Source: Fidelibacterota bacterium
Lineage (GTDB): Bacteria; Pseudomonadota; Alphaproteobacteria; Rhodospirillales; Rhodospirillaceae
Assembly: GCA_947475295.1 (NCBI GenBank)
Contig: CANJLF010000003.1
Coordinates: forward strand, 1-64,000
DNA length: 64,000 nt
Direction of reading: 5' to 3'
In this document: positions 35,243-43,340 of the stretch, one piece after another
How the letters are laid out: each line of letters begins with the position of its first letter
Position numbering within the stretch: the stretch's first letter is position 1
Notes under the pieces: model-generated
The model's input: the letters and a program-made list of their open reading frames with translations, nothing else
The model's database searches: none
What the model was told of the DNA's origin: nothing
Translations under genes and position numbers: made by a program

Positions 35243-36127
35243 ATGAAGCACCACCATCATCCGAAGCACGAACTTCTGATCCGGGACGTGACGTTGCGCG
35301 ATGGGCTGCAGAACCTGCCCGAAATCGTCTCCACTGAGCACAAGCTCGGCATTCTCGACGCCCTCAGGGACGCCGGCGTGAAGGACTTCCAGATCACCGC
35401 CTTCGTGAATCCGGCCCGGGTTCCGCAAATGAGTGATGCCGAGACCCTGTACGCCGAAGCCGTGAAACGCGGGCTTATACCCAATGTATTGGTCGCGAAC
35501 CTGCACGGTTTCGAGCGTGCCGTCGCGGCGGGCGCCAAGTCGATCGACGCGGTGCTGTCGGCCAGCAATACCTACAACGCCAAGAACGCCAATCGCACGA
35601 CGCTGGAGAGCGCCAACGAAATCATCATCATGCTAAGCCGCGCCGCCCACGCCGGATGCACCGTCGGGATCAGTGTGGCCAATTGTTTTCATTGCTTCAG
35701 CCAAGGCGCCGTAGATCCTGAAATCGTGCTGGCTCTGGTGCGCGGCTTCCATGACTCGGGGGCGCGCATGGTCTGGATATCGGACACCACCGGCGCCGCC
35801 AAGCCCGACGCCGTGACAAAATTGGTGGAGGCTTGCGCGCATATCGGTGTCGAAGTCGGGCTTCATCTGCACGACACCCAAGGGCGCGCCGGCGAAAACG
35901 CACTGGCCGGCTATAAGGCCGGCGTGCGGCGCTTCGATGCGGCGCTGAGTGGGCTGGGCGGATCGCCTTTCACGCCCGGTGTCGGCGGCAACTTGTCCTT
36001 GGAGACGGTTCAAGTGGTCTTTACCGAGGCCGGCATCGCCACGGGCCTTGATCCCGCGAAATTTGAGACCGCGCGCGAGAAGCTGGCCGCCGGTCTGGCG
36101 GCGGCACAGACAGCCGGAGCGGCCTGA
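35243..36127 (+). CDS. HMG-CoA lyase-like DRE-TIM aldolase
   Basis: The 294-aa TIM-barrel protein is of the HMG-CoA lyase family. The metal/catalytic start is LLIRDVTLRDGLQNLPEIV, and HLHDTQGRAGENALAGYKAG carries the HxH metal ligands. The signature near the C-terminus reads AALSGLGGSPFTPGVGGN, whereas true HMG-CoA lyases have GGCP with a catalytic cysteine; here it is serine. The enzyme may therefore act on a different acyl substrate or be altered in activity. The N-terminus is histidine-rich (MKHHHHPKH). There are no leucine-degradation genes beside it. Confidence 0.78.
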   Translation: MKHHHHPKHELLIRDVTLRDGLQNLPEIVSTEHKLGILDALRDAGVKDFQITAFVNPARVPQMSDAETLYAEAVKRGLIPNVLVANLHGFERAVAAGAKSIDAVLSASNTYNAKNANRTTLESANEIIIMLSRAAHAGCTVGISVANCFHCFSQGAVDPEIVLALVRGFHDSGARMVWISDTTGAAKPDAVTKLVEACAHIGVEVGLHLHDTQGRAGENALAGYKAGVRRFDAALSGLGGSPFTPGVGGNLSLETVQVVFTEAGIATGLDPAKFETAREKLAAGLAAAQTAGAA

Positions 36128-36203
36128 CTCCCCCGCTAACTCCCCGCGCTGACTAGTTTCAAATGTTCTTGTTTTGTTCTGTTCGCCGATCTACAGTCGG
36201 GCC

Positions 36204-37355
36204 ATGCTCAACAAAGGCAAAGCGCCCAACCCTAATCCCCGGGCCGAGGACCGCTATATGGGCGGCACCCTTGAAGGCACCATCGGCGTGCATCCCGACG
36301 CGCGGCGCGGCCGCGGAGCGGTCAGCAATGCTGCCGGACGCTATGAGAAGTCCGGGCGGGTGGCCCTCGACGACGGCTGGGACAATCTCGATGAGCCGCC
36401 CCCGCCCCTGAAAACCCAGATGTACCGGGATTCCACCCGGACCATCATTGCCCGCAACACCTCGCCCGACATCCCCTTCGACCGCTCGATCAATCCTTAC
36501 CGGGGCTGCGAGCACGGCTGCACATACTGTTTCGCGCGGCCGACCCATACCTATCTCGGCATGTCCGCCGGCCTCGATTTCGAAAGCAAGATTTTCTACA
36601 AGCCGGACGCCGCTGTGCTTTTGGAAAAGGAACTGCGCGCGCCCAGCTACAAGTGCCGCGCCATGGCCATGGGCACCAACACCGATCCCTACCAGCCGGC
36701 CGAGCGGCATTTCAAAATCACGCGCTCTATTTTGGAAGTCTTGCAGCGCTTCAAACATCCGATCGGCTTTGTCACCAAGTCGGCCTTGATTACGCGTGAC
36801 ATCGATATCCTGGCGCCCATGGCGGCGGAGAACCTGGCCAGGGCCGCCGTCTCGGTGACCTCGCTCGATCCCGGCCTCGCCCGCAAGATGGAACCGCGCG
36901 CCTCGACGCCGGCGCGGCGCATCGAGGCCTTGCGGCAAATGAGCGCGGCGGGGATTCCCACGGCGGTGATGTTTGCGCCTTTGATTCCGGGGCTCAACGA
37001 TCACGAACTTGAAGCGGTGTTGCAGGCCGCGAAGGACGCGGGCGTCAGGTCGGCCGGCTACGTCATGCTGCGCCTGCCTTTGGAAGTCAAAGACCTGTTC
37101 CAAGAATGGCTGGTGGCGGAAGTGCCCGAGCGCGCCAGCCGCGTCATGAGCCTCATCCGCTCGACCCGCGACGGCAAGGATTACGATGCCAAGTGGGGTG
37201 AACGGCAAGTCGGCAACGGACCCATTGCCGAAGCCGCCACGGCGCGCTTTCAACTGGCGTGCAAGCGGCTTGGTTTCAATGACGATCGCAAGCGGCTGGA
37301 CACCAGTAAATTTCAGCCTCCGCCGCAGCGGGGCGATCAACTTGCATTGTTCTGA
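36204..37355 (+). CDS. PA0069 family radical SAM protein
   Basis: The 383-aa protein has the 4Fe-4S radical SAM motif CEHGCTYCFARPTH, close to the spore-photoproduct-lyase/Rv2578c-like group. Other blocks are NTSPDIPFDRSINPYRG before the cluster, AMGTNTDPYQPAERHFKITR and VMFAPLIPGLNDHELE. The N-terminal ~75 residues are poorly conserved. The function is not known; DNA or RNA repair has been suggested for related proteins. The ATG at 36204 is used rather than an upstream TTG because it begins the conserved protein. Confidence 0.88.
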   Translation: MLNKGKAPNPNPRAEDRYMGGTLEGTIGVHPDARRGRGAVSNAAGRYEKSGRVALDDGWDNLDEPPPPLKTQMYRDSTRTIIARNTSPDIPFDRSINPYRGCEHGCTYCFARPTHTYLGMSAGLDFESKIFYKPDAAVLLEKELRAPSYKCRAMAMGTNTDPYQPAERHFKITRSILEVLQRFKHPIGFVTKSALITRDIDILAPMAAENLARAAVSVTSLDPGLARKMEPRASTPARRIEALRQMSAAGIPTAVMFAPLIPGLNDHELEAVLQAAKDAGVRSAGYVMLRLPLEVKDLFQEWLVAEVPERASRVMSLIRSTRDGKDYDAKWGERQVGNGPIAEAATARFQLACKRLGFNDDRKRLDTSKFQPPPQRGDQLALF

Positions 37356-37386
37356 AATTCGAATTTGCGGAGAGCGCGTGGCGGAC

Positions 37387-37424
37387 AAAAAAAACCGGGC
37401 GGCTCCCGTAATGAAACCGCCCGG
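37387..37424 (-). terminator. Terminator for the pdxH-CDF operon
   Basis: On the minus strand an 8-bp stem CCGGGCGG/CCGCCCGG with a 14-nt loop is followed by eight T residues. It lies 200 bp beyond the CDF exporter stop and close to the end of the convergent radical SAM gene. Confidence 0.7.
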
Positions 37425-37448
37425 CCTCCCCCTCCGGCGGGTGTCGCG

Positions 37449-37486
37449 CCGGCATCTTCGCGGCTAACGCCGCACGTCGATGCCGG
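37449..37486. repeat. Two-tier hairpin in the gap between radical SAM and CDF genes
   Basis: CCGGCATC pairs with GATGCCGG, enclosing an inner hairpin GCGGC-TAAC-GCCGC. There is no T-run beside it. It may be a second terminator or a palindromic intergenic repeat. Confidence 0.5.
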
Positions 37487-37625
37487 TAGCTTACAAGAGG
37501 CGGTGGCGCAGTGAAGCGCGATCAGACGCGAGTTTAAATCGGAATTTATTTTCCAAAATGGTGTTGCAAAAATAGCCCTAGTTTTTGTGTGCGGTGCGCA
37601 AAAACTTGTGCAGCGCACAACGCGC

Positions 37626-38546
37626 CTAGGATAGGGCGGCGCCGACGGGCTGATGAAATTCTTCAACGCCTTCGGGGTCCTGATGGATGATGATATCCGC
37701 ACCGGGAAAGGCTGATCCTACGGCTTTTTCGACGTCGTCGGAAATGCGGTGCGCTTCCAGCAATGTCAGTCCGCGGTCGAGCACGACGTGCATCTGGATG
37801 AATTTCTGCAAGCCCGAGGCGCGCGTGCGCAGCTCGTGAACATGCTTCACTTTGGGGTGCTGACTCGCCAGGGCGATGATCGCGCTGCGCTCGCTGTCCG
37901 GCAGCTCATGATCCATCAGGCCGCCGACGGCTCTTATGGCAATTCTAATCGCATTGATGAGCATGAAAGCGCTGATGCCGAGACCAAATAATGGATCGAT
38001 CCAAGTGAAACCAAAATTCGCCGACAGCACCAGGGCGGCGATCACACTGAGATTCATCAAGAGATCGCCGGTGTAATGCAGTGAGTCCGCGCCGATGGCC
38101 ACGGAGCCGGTTTTTTTGATGACGATCCTTTGAAACGTCACCAGCGCCAACGTCACCATGGTCGCCATGATCATGACGATGATCCCGGCCGTACTTTCCT
38201 GGACCGGAAGTGGACTATGGAAGCGCGATACCGCCTCGACCATCACCAGCACCGCCGAGCCGGCAACGAAGGCGGCCTGCGCCAAACCCGATAAAGGCTC
38301 GGCCTTGCCATGACCGAAGCGGTGGCCTTCGTCCGCCGGCGTCAGTGCGAGCCGTACCGCGATAAGTGTTAGCCCCGAAGCCAAAAGATCTAGGGCGGAA
38401 TCGGCGAGGCTGGAGAGCAGCGCCACCGACTTGCTGTCAAAATAGACAGCTGCCTTGACCACCACCAGCACAGCGGCGCTGATCACAGCCACCGCGGTCG
38501 CGATCTGCATCAGTCGCGCATGGCCGACGAGATTCTCAGCTTGCAT
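37626..38546 (-). CDS. Cation diffusion facilitator family metal exporter
   Basis: The 306-aa protein has six membrane helices and a C-terminal cytoplasmic domain. The transport-site DxxxD motifs are in SLADSALDLLAS and DSLHYTGDLLMN, and GHRFGHGKAEPLSGLAQ is the FieF-type loop. HVHELRTRASG and MHVVLD belong to the dimeric C-domain. Likely substrates are zinc, iron or manganese. Its ATG overlaps the pdxH stop codon (TGATG arrangement), so it is translated from the pdxH transcript. Confidence 0.93.
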   Translation of the reverse strand: MQAENLVGHARLMQIATAVAVISAAVLVVVKAAVYFDSKSVALLSSLADSALDLLASGLTLIAVRLALTPADEGHRFGHGKAEPLSGLAQAAFVAGSAVLVMVEAVSRFHSPLPVQESTAGIIVMIMATMVTLALVTFQRIVIKKTGSVAIGADSLHYTGDLLMNLSVIAALVLSANFGFTWIDPLFGLGISAFMLINAIRIAIRAVGGLMDHELPDSERSAIIALASQHPKVKHVHELRTRASGLQKFIQMHVVLDRGLTLLEAHRISDDVEKAVGSAFPGADIIIHQDPEGVEEFHQPVGAALS

Positions 38547-39163
38547 CACGGGTATAGCCTTTCAGTCCGCCAGCCGTCCCCCCGCCCGCCTTTGTCCAAT
38601 CGGTGAAACACCAAGCGGTCGTGCAGACGGTTGGGCACGTCATGCCAAAACTCGATGGTTGCCGGCGCGAGGCTGTAGCCGGTCCATTGCGCGGGCCGCG
38701 GAACCGGATGGCCGGCGAAGCGCGCCTCGAATTCCGCGACGCGGGTTTGCAACAGCGCGCGGCTGGGCAGATTGCGCGACTGTTCCGAGGCCCATCCGGC
38801 CACCTGGCTTTCGCGCGGACGCGTCGCCCAATAGGCATCGGCCTCGGCGCTGCTGACGTGCGTGAGAATGCCTTCCGCGCGCACTTGCCGGCGCAAGGAC
38901 TTCCAGTGAAAGCACAGCGCCGCCGCGGGGTTGGCGGCGATCTCGATCCCCTTGCGGCTATCGGCGTTGGTGTAAAACACGAAGCCCTGGGGTCCGACGT
39001 CCTTCAGCAGCACGAGCCGGACCGAGGGTTTCCCGTCGGCGCTCGCCGTGGCCAAACTCATGGCATTGGGCAGGCTGGGCTCTTGGGCCTCGGCTTCGCC
39101 TAACCACTGGCGAAAGAGGGCGATCGGGTCGGCGCTATCGGGAATCAGGGGCGAGGCGTCCAT
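38546..39163 (-). CDS. pdxH: Pyridoxamine 5'-phosphate oxidase
   Basis: The 205-aa FMN enzyme makes pyridoxal 5'-phosphate. Conserved blocks are PNAMSLATASADGKPSVRLVLLKDV (FMN binding), FVFYTNADSRKGIEIAANPAAALCFHWKSL and VRAEG, the substrate-side ASEQSRNLPSR, and the C-terminal RLHDRLVFHR. The length is normal. It is the first gene of an operon with the CDF exporter. Confidence 0.95.
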   Translation of the reverse strand: MDASPLIPDSADPIALFRQWLGEAEAQEPSLPNAMSLATASADGKPSVRLVLLKDVGPQGFVFYTNADSRKGIEIAANPAAALCFHWKSLRRQVRAEGILTHVSSAEADAYWATRPRESQVAGWASEQSRNLPSRALLQTRVAEFEARFAGHPVPRPAQWTGYSLAPATIEFWHDVPNRLHDRLVFHRLDKGGRGDGWRTERLYP

Positions 39164-39389
39164 GGGCGGCGCGTCCAGGATCTAAGAGTGATTAGGAGGG
39201 CTTAAAGTCGGCCCAGCGCACCACCTTGTCAATGCTTGCGGTTTTGACATTTTTCTAGGCGTTGACAGCGGCTTTTGCTTCCTTATTTTTGCCAACATTC
39301 CCAGGCTCAATGATTAACACAAGGGGGGGGGTTGGGAACGTCCCAGCTTCTCAAGCGTTACTGCAGGTACGTTAAACCAACAAAAGGAC

Positions 39390-39884
39390 ATGACAATGAG
39401 TGTCGCGTGTATGAAGACCGGTAAAATCGTGACGGTGCTTGCCATGGTGTCGACCCTCGCTCTGGCGGGTTGCGCAGAGGGCAACAACAAACCCGGCGCG
39501 ACGATTCTCGGCGCGAGTCTGGGCGCGCTGGTAGGTTCACAGTTCGGCAGCGGCGGCGGCCAGCTGGCCATGACTGCCATGGGCACACTCGCAGGTGCGG
39601 CCATCGGCAACAGCATCGGCAAGAAGATGGACGCGGCCGATCGTCAACACATGCGCGACGCCGAGCAGCGCGCTTACGCTGCCCCGATAAACGAAACCAT
39701 TATCTGGAACAACCCCAACAACGGCCACTCCGGCACCGTGACACCGGTCCGCGACGGACGCCGTCAGACCGGCGAGTATTGCCGCGAGTTCCAGTCCGAG
39801 ATCAATGTCGGCGGCCAGCGTGAAAAAGGCTATGGCACCGCCTGCCAGCAGCCCGACGGTTCGTGGAAGATCGTCTCGAACTAA
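39390..39884 (+). CDS. Glycine-zipper outer-membrane lipoprotein (17 kDa antigen-like)
   Basis: The 164-aa protein has a lipoprotein signal (lipobox LALAGC) and a glycine-zipper segment (ILGASLGALVGSQFGSGGG and LAGAAIGNSIGKKMD), followed by a C-terminal domain with YCREFQSEINVGGQ and GTACQQPDGSW. This is the arrangement of rickettsial 17-kDa surface antigen/RT0821-like proteins, anchored in the outer membrane with unknown function. The ATG two codons downstream could also serve. It is monocistronic, with a strong terminator after it. Confidence 0.88.
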   Translation: MTMSVACMKTGKIVTVLAMVSTLALAGCAEGNNKPGATILGASLGALVGSQFGSGGGQLAMTAMGTLAGAAIGNSIGKKMDAADRQHMRDAEQRAYAAPINETIIWNNPNNGHSGTVTPVRDGRRQTGEYCREFQSEINVGGQREKGYGTACQQPDGSWKIVSN

Positions 39885-39910
39885 GCGCGACAACCGATTT
39901 TTTCTGAAAG

Positions 39911-39938
39911 AGGCGGCCGCAAAGGGCCGCCTTTTTTT
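39911..39938 (+). terminator. Intrinsic terminator after the glycine-zipper lipoprotein
   Basis: The stem AGGCGGCC/GGCCGCCT with a 6-nt loop is followed by a run of T residues. It ends where the convergent yihY stop codon begins. Confidence 0.88.
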
Positions 39939-41259
39939 AGGGCGCCGCTTCGGGTGGGCTTAAGTCTTGCGGCTGCATGACGACGCGGGCGAGCGTGACG
40001 CTCAGCAGCGTGCGTTCGGACTCCGCCGCACTGCGCAGGTATTGACCCAGGCGCTTGCCCAGCTCGCCGGTTTTCAAATCATTGCTGCCGAGATCGAGGT
40101 TCAAGCCCAACCCAAAGTGATGCACCAGATCGGCCAGCGCCGTGCGCTCCAGATCGCGGCTCAGCACCCAGCGGCCGTCTTCCGTGGGTGCGACAAACTG
40201 GCCGGCGCCCAAATCATTGAGGATGGCCGTGAGCACCATGTCCGGCGACGCCAGGATCTGGGCGAGGTGTTCCAGCGTCAGCCCCACACCGCCCCGGCGT
40301 GCGACGGCCAAGCGCGCGAGGACCTCCAGCGCCAGTAGCATGCGGCCCGCCGTGCCGACGCCGACTTCAGCGCGGGCATAACGCCAGTCCGGCAGCGTGG
40401 CCGTCACCACCGCGCCCATCATGACCGCGAGCCACACCAGATAAACCCAAATCAGAAAAACCGGCACGGCAGCGAGCGCGCCGTAGATCGCCTGGTAGGA
40501 CGTCATGAAAATGATGTAGAGCGCGAAAGTATAGCGCAAGCCCGTCAGCAATAGCGCCGCGATGCCCGCTCCGATGAGGGCGTCCCGCAGTTGCATGCGG
40601 CGATTGGGAACGATCATGAACAGAAACGCGAGCGTCGCCCAGGTCAGCAGGGTCGGCGCAAGATTGCCGAGCAGAATCACAGCCGGCGCTAGCTCTGCAC
40701 CTTCGATCATTCTCTCGCGCGCGAAATAGCCCAATAGCGACGCGCCCAAACCGAGCAGCAGTGGACCGATGGTCATGACCGCCCAGAACACCAAAAGGCG
40801 CTGCCGCAAAAGCCGTGGGCGGATAACGCGGAAGACCTCGTTGAGCGCGCCTTCAACGGTCAGCAGCAGCAGAATGGACGTGATGACGATGCCGATGACA
40901 CCGAAGACGGTGAGCTTGCCGGTGGCCTCGATGAAATTCGTGAGGGCTTCGCTGATTTTCATGCCCGTGTCAGGCACGAGATTGCTGACGATGGCGTTCT
41001 GCAAAGCCGCGCGCAAGGAATCGAAGGCCGGGAAAGCCGCGAGCGTCGCCAAAACCAAGGCCAGGGCCGGAACCACCGCGAGGGCTGTCGAAAAGCTCAA
41101 GGACGCCGCTGCCCGGCTGATGTGGACCTCGTTGATACGTTTAATGAGAAACGGGATCAGGCCGTCCGGGCGGGTCAACGCGCCCTGCACCGCCTTGCGC
41201 GCGACCCCCAAACGCTGGGGACGGGAGGGTTCCGCGGGGGACTCTTCGGCTGGGGTCAT
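39937..41259 (-). CDS. YihY/BrkB family inner-membrane protein
   Basis: The 440-aa protein has six helices in the first ~290 residues: LSFSTALAVVPALALVLATL, a VFGVIGIVITSILLLLTVEGALNEVFRV block, and AAVPVFLIWVYLVWLAVMMGA. A cytoplasmic tail resembles a winged-helix region (GVGLTLEHLAQILASPD). The family was once labelled ribonuclease BN, which is incorrect; its role is unknown. It is divergent from fabI and convergent with the lipoprotein. Confidence 0.9.
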   Translation of the reverse strand: MTPAEESPAEPSRPQRLGVARKAVQGALTRPDGLIPFLIKRINEVHISRAAASLSFSTALAVVPALALVLATLAAFPAFDSLRAALQNAIVSNLVPDTGMKISEALTNFIEATGKLTVFGVIGIVITSILLLLTVEGALNEVFRVIRPRLLRQRLLVFWAVMTIGPLLLGLGASLLGYFARERMIEGAELAPAVILLGNLAPTLLTWATLAFLFMIVPNRRMQLRDALIGAGIAALLLTGLRYTFALYIIFMTSYQAIYGALAAVPVFLIWVYLVWLAVMMGAVVTATLPDWRYARAEVGVGTAGRMLLALEVLARLAVARRGGVGLTLEHLAQILASPDMVLTAILNDLGAGQFVAPTEDGRWVLSRDLERTALADLVHHFGLGLNLDLGSNDLKTGELGKRLGQYLRSAAESERTLLSVTLARVVMQPQDLSPPEAAP

Positions 41260-41350
41260 CTGTCGCCTGCCTTGCCCAAAAAATGGTTTCGTGTAGGATG
41301 CCGCAAGTTATTGGTTCCCGAAAGCTTTTTGGCAGTTTTGGACGCGGGAT

Positions 41351-42190
41351 ATGGGCGATCAGCAACAATTGATGCACGGCAAGAGGGGCTTGGTCATGGG
41401 TGTGGCCAATGACCGCTCGATTGCCTGGGGAATCGCCCAACAAGTGGCCGCCCACGGCGCCAGTCTGGCATTCACCTATCAGGGAGAGGCCCTGGAAAAA
41501 CGCGTCCGACCCCTCGCCCAAAGCCTGAATTCGTCCGTGATCCTGCCCTGTGACGTCACCGACACCGGATCGGTGGAGAATGTTTTCGCGGAGATCCGCA
41601 AAGCCTGGGGCGGCTTGGACTTCGTCGTTCACGCCATCGCATTCTCCGACAAGGACCAGCTCAAGGGCCGCTATTGCGACACAACGCGCGACAACTTCCT
41701 GAAGACCATGGACATCTCGTGCTTTTCCTTCACCGAGGTCTGCCGCTATGCCGAGCCCCTGATGACCAACGGCGGTAGCCTGCTGACGCTCAGCTACTAT
41801 GGTGCCGAACGTGTCGTGCCCAATTACAACGTCATGGGCGTGGCCAAGGCGGCGTTGGAAGCCAGCGTGCGCTACCTGGCAACGGACCTGGGCAGCAGGA
41901 ACATCCGCGTGAATGCGATCTCCGCCGGCCCGATCAAAACGCTCGCGGCCAAAGGCATCGGCGACTTCAACTACATCCTGAAATGGAACGAGCTCAACGC
42001 GCCCATGGACCGCAACGTCACGCTCGAAGACGTCGGCAAGTCCGGGCTCTATCTCCTGAGCGACCTGGGCAGCGGCGTCACCGGTGAAGTGCATCACGTC
42101 GATTGTGGATATCACACGGTGGGCATGATCGCGCCGGAATCCTCGCAGCAGATTTCGGAGTTGCTCGCCGGCGCCAATCTCGTCAAGTAG
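41351..42190 (+). CDS. fabI: Enoyl-[acyl-carrier-protein] reductase (NADH)
   Basis: This 279-aa SDR-type enzyme performs the last reduction of each fatty-acid elongation cycle. Visible are the cofactor motif GVANDRSIAWGIAQ, the HAIAFSDKDQLKGRY loop, YYGAERVVPNYNVMGVAKAALEASVRYLA with the catalytic Tyr-x6-Lys, and the substrate-loop region ISAGPIKTLAAKGI. It is the target family of triclosan. It is followed 6 nt later by aroC, so the two are probably cotranscribed. Confidence 0.97.
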   Translation: MGDQQQLMHGKRGLVMGVANDRSIAWGIAQQVAAHGASLAFTYQGEALEKRVRPLAQSLNSSVILPCDVTDTGSVENVFAEIRKAWGGLDFVVHAIAFSDKDQLKGRYCDTTRDNFLKTMDISCFSFTEVCRYAEPLMTNGGSLLTLSYYGAERVVPNYNVMGVAKAALEASVRYLATDLGSRNIRVNAISAGPIKTLAAKGIGDFNYILKWNELNAPMDRNVTLEDVGKSGLYLLSDLGSGVTGEVHHVDCGYHTVGMIAPESSQQISELLAGANLVK

Positions 42191-42196
42191 GCCGCC

Positions 42197-43288
42197 ATGT
42201 CCAGCAACACGTTTGGCACCCTCTTCCGCTTCACGACCTTCGGTGAAAGCCATGGACCGGCCATCGGCTGCGTTGTCGATGGCGTGCCGCCGCTGATTCC
42301 GCTGAACGAGGCCGACATTCAAGTCTGGCTCGACAAGCGCAAACCGGGACAGTCCAAGTACACCACCCAGCGCCGTGAACCCGACGCCGTTCGAATCCTG
42401 TCGGGTGTGTTCGAGGGTAAAACCACCGGCACGCCCATCGGCCTGTTGATCGAGAATGTCGATGCGCGGTCCAAGGACTACGGCGAGATCGCAGAGAAAT
42501 TCCGCCCCGGCCACGCCGACTACACCTATTGGAAAAAATACGGCATCCGCGATTATCGCGGCGGCGGCCGGCAGTCGGCGCGCGAAACCGCCATGCGTGT
42601 GGCCGCAGGCGCCATCGCGCGCAAAGTTCTCACCAGCCGTTTAGGCAAGGGTGTGAACATCCGCGGCGCGCTGACGCAGATTGGACCACACCTCATCGAC
42701 CGCAAGCGTTGGGACTGGAAACAGGTCGACAAGAACCCGTTCTTCTCGCCCGACGCCAAAGCCGCGAAGACCTGGGCTGACTATTTGGATGGCGTGCGCA
42801 AGGACGGATCAAGCGCGGGCGCCGTGATCGAAGTGATCGCCGACGGCATTCCGGCGGGCTTGGGCGCGCCGGTCTACGGCAAGCTCGACGCCGATATCGC
42901 TTCGGCCATGATGAGCATCAATGCCGCCAAGGGCGTGGAGATCGGCGCGGGCTTTGCGGCCGCGGCCTTTTCAGGCGAAGAGAACGCCGACGAAATGCGG
43001 GCAGGTAAGAAAAAGGGCGAGGTGAAATTCCTCTCCAATCATGCCGGCGGCATCCTCGGCGGTATTTCCAGCGGCCAGCCGATTGTCGCGCGTGTGGCCA
43101 TCAAGCCTACCAGCTCGATCCTGACCCCGCGCAAGACCATCGACATTCACGGCCGTGACACCACCATCAGCACCAAGGGGCGCCATGACCCCTGCGTAGG
43201 CATTCGCGGCGTGCCCGTGGCCGAAGCCATGCTGGCCATCGTGCTGGCCGACCATCTGCTGCGCCATCAGGCCCAATGCGGCACCTGA
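42197..43288 (+). CDS. aroC: Chorismate synthase
   Basis: The 363-aa FMN-dependent enzyme converts EPSP to chorismate at the end of the shikimate pathway. Family signatures are [18 protein letters not shown] at the N-terminus, [33 protein letters not shown], and the C-terminal [21 protein letters not shown]. The length is typical. It lies six nt after fabI. Confidence 0.97.
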   Translation: MSSNTFGTLFRFTTFGESHGPAIGCVVDGVPPLIPLNEADIQVWLDKRKPGQSKYTTQRREPDAVRILSGVFEGKTTGTPIGLLIENVDARSKDYGEIAEKFRPGHADYTYWKKYGIRDYRGGGRQSARETAMRVAAGAIARKVLTSRLGKGVNIRGALTQIGPHLIDRKRWDWKQVDKNPFFSPDAKAAKTWADYLDGVRKDGSSAGAVIEVIADGIPAGLGAPVYGKLDADIASAMMSINAAKGVEIGAGFAAAAFSGEENADEMRAGKKKGEVKFLSNHAGGILGGISSGQPIVARVAIKPTSSILTPRKTIDIHGRDTTISTKGRHDPCVGIRGVPVAEAMLAIVLADHLLRHQAQCGT

Positions 43289-43340
43289 GCGCGGCGCGTG
43301 AGCTAGAGCGTCTGAACCGTTAGCAAAAGGACTCTTCGCG

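Noticed and set aside
36159-37388. Minus-strand open frame of 409 codons over the radical SAM gene
   Set aside because: It is antisense to a clear PA0069-type gene. High GC creates long stop-free antisense frames, and its composition is Arg/Gly/His-rich without motifs.
37500-37625. Replication origin or DnaA-box cluster in the AT-rich gap
   Set aside because: No TTATCCACA-type boxes were found; the gap holds only short inverted sequences such as GTGCGC/GCGCAC.
41141-42514. Minus-strand open frame of 457 codons over fabI and part of aroC
   Set aside because: It is antisense to two well-identified genes and spans their junction; there is no recognisable domain.
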